Source of the DNA: Planctomycetaceae bacterium
GTDB taxonomy: Bacteria > Planctomycetota > Phycisphaerae > Phycisphaerales > SM1A02
Direction of reading: 5' to 3'
Assembly: GCA_947474205.1 (NCBI GenBank)
Contig: CANJIC010000116.1
Location: 1-6,329, forward strand
DNA length: 6,329 nucleotides
A program made the translations under genes and the position numbers. How positions within the stretch are numbered: the stretch's first letter is position 1; every line of letters begins with the position of its first letter. The notes under the pieces were generated by a model that worked only from the letters and a program-made list of their open reading frames with translations, was not told the origin of the DNA and ran no database searches. Positions 5,587 through 6,329 of the stretch are shown here, in pieces.

Positions 5587-5829
5587 ATGTCCGTCACCGC
5601 AATCGCTTTCACCTTTCTTAGCATGGGCGCCTTTGCGTTTTTAATGTGGACACTGGTGCAAAAGCAGGAAAAAAACGATCCAAAGTTTGAGGAGAAATTG
5701 GCCGCCGATGACCGCCGCGCCAAGGCGAATAGGCAGGCGGCCGGCATGGAAGCTGGTGCGGCAACTGAGCAGGTTCCTAATCAGATTGCGCCGCAGTTGC
5801 CTACAGAACCGCCAAAAGACACGCCGTAA
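5587..5829 (+). CDS. Small single-pass membrane protein, function unknown
   Basis: An 80-residue protein with one predicted membrane helix (about residues 4-25: Ala, Phe, Leu, Met-rich) followed by a charged, probably cytoplasmic stretch KQEKNDPKFEEKLAADDRRAKANRQ (26-50) and a Pro/Gln-rich tail. The N-terminus is short and uncharged and the basic residues lie after the helix, so by the positive-inside rule N-out/C-in is favoured. No ribosome binding site is obvious before the ATG at 5587, which weakens the start, but the helix plus hydrophilic tail is unlikely in random sequence, and the overlapping frame on the other strand (5508-5747) looks less protein-like. It lies after the terminator at 5484 and stops 34 bases before the end of the convergent amidase gene. 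I recognise no family; similar small peptides often accompany membrane complexes, but no partner is seen here. Confidence 0.6.
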   Translation: MSVTAIAFTFLSMGAFAFLMWTLVQKQEKNDPKFEEKLAADDRRAKANRQAAGMEAGAATEQVPNQIAPQLPTEPPKDTP

Positions 5830-5863
5830 CGTTTGTGACCAGTTTAAATGGCTCTTGAGGCGC

Positions 5864-6329
5864 TTACGCCAGGGTCGCCGCGTTGCCATCACGCAAAGTA
5901 AGCCGCTTCATGCGCATTTGACGCATTTCCGCCTGCAAACTGCGACCAGGACACGCCGTGTGCGCTGGCGCCCATTCCTGATGCGTCTTCACGCGCGAAA
6001 CGGAGACGCCGTATTTGTTCATCATCACATTGAGCAGTTTTTCTAGCGCCGCAATTTGCTCATCGCTGGGGCTTTGCTCGTCAAAATTGCCAAGGCAGCA
6101 AATGCCTAAATTATTTTCGTTGCATTCTTTCACGTGGGCGCCTTGGTACTTAATGTCGCGGCCTTCCCACACGCGCCCGCCACGATCCACCACATAGTGA
6201 TAGCCAATGTCGCCCCAACCCTTGCCGCGATGACCCGTGCGAATAAGTTCCACGCGCGAGGCGCTTGAGCGCTCATCCTTGGCAAGAAACGGACTCATTC
6301 CGTCGTGATGCACGGTGATGTATTTCACC
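5864..6329 (-). CDS. N-acetylmuramoyl-L-alanine amidase (amidase_2/PGRP fold), N-terminus cut off
   Basis: A zinc amidase that cuts the bond between N-acetylmuramic acid and L-alanine in peptidoglycan. About 155 residues are visible, covering nearly the whole catalytic domain. Counting from the first complete codon (6328): KYITVHHDGM with zinc ligand His7, WGDIGYHYVVDRGGRVWEGRD (38-58) with probable catalytic Tyr43, QGAHVKECNENNLGICCLGNF (62-82), and THQEWAPAHTACPG (115-128) with zinc ligands His116 and Cys126. The order and the CPG end motif are diagnostic for this fold. The codon at 6328 is GTG and could be misread as a start, but KYITVHH is normally preceded by more sequence, so the real start, and any signal peptide or membrane anchor, lies beyond the window. 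The C-terminus is short with no wall-binding repeat. Likely roles are wall turnover or recycling; location cannot be decided. Confidence 0.9.
   Translation of the reverse strand, partial: VKYITVHHDGMSPFLAKDERSSASRVELIRTGHRGKGWGDIGYHYVVDRGGRVWEGRDIKYQGAHVKECNENNLGICCLGNFDEQSPSDEQIAALEKLLNVMMNKYGVSVSRVKTHQEWAPAHTACPGRSLQAEMRQMRMKRLTLRDGNAATLA

Noticed and set aside
5508..5747. Minus-strand frame overlapping the small membrane protein
   Set aside because: It has no clear domain or ribosome binding site and would run into the 3' side of the terminator region; the plus frame with its membrane helix is the better choice.
6326..6328. GTG as the true start of the amidase
   Set aside because: It falls inside the first beta-strand of the domain at the window edge, so the gene very probably continues beyond it.

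Overview
The window looks like chromosomal DNA of a planctomycete, most likely of the class Phycisphaerae. The main reason is the C-terminus of the exported protein at 4674-5405: a Pro-Ala-Pro-Gly motif, a short hydrophobic helix and four terminal arginines, the PEP-CTERM-like sorting tail that I associate with that class. This is an inference from protein style, not a database match. Base composition is moderate, with AT-rich intergenic stretches. I see no insertion sequence, phage gene, CRISPR array, tRNA or rRNA.

Layout, left to right. A malic enzyme (67-1671, minus) is preceded on the same strand by a small lipoprotein gene (1819-2232, minus). The gap between them holds two adjacent short palindromes. 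From 2233 to 2608 there is no convincing protein gene, but the plus strand carries what looks like a complete small RNA gene: a sigma-70-like promoter (2473-2500), a predicted start at 2507, two stem-loops, and a 13-bp terminator hairpin with a broken T-run (2572-2613). It converges on a minus-strand gene for an uncharacterised 247-residue protein (2609-3352) that has a very good ribosome binding site. Next comes a membrane-anchored polysaccharide deacetylase (3605-4432, minus), divergent from the PEP-CTERM-like exported protein (4674-5405, plus), which ends in a clear intrinsic terminator (5449-5484). A small single-pass membrane protein (5587-5829, plus) converges on a peptidoglycan amidase (5864 to the right edge, minus) whose N-terminus is cut off by the window.

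Functionally the window joins central carbon metabolism (malic enzyme) with several envelope functions: lipoprotein, polysaccharide deacetylase, sorted exoprotein, membrane peptide and cell-wall amidase. Spacing and strand changes suggest mostly single-gene transcription units rather than one operon. The most notable item is the orphan structured RNA at about 2507-2613; the protein genes are otherwise ordinary for such a genome.
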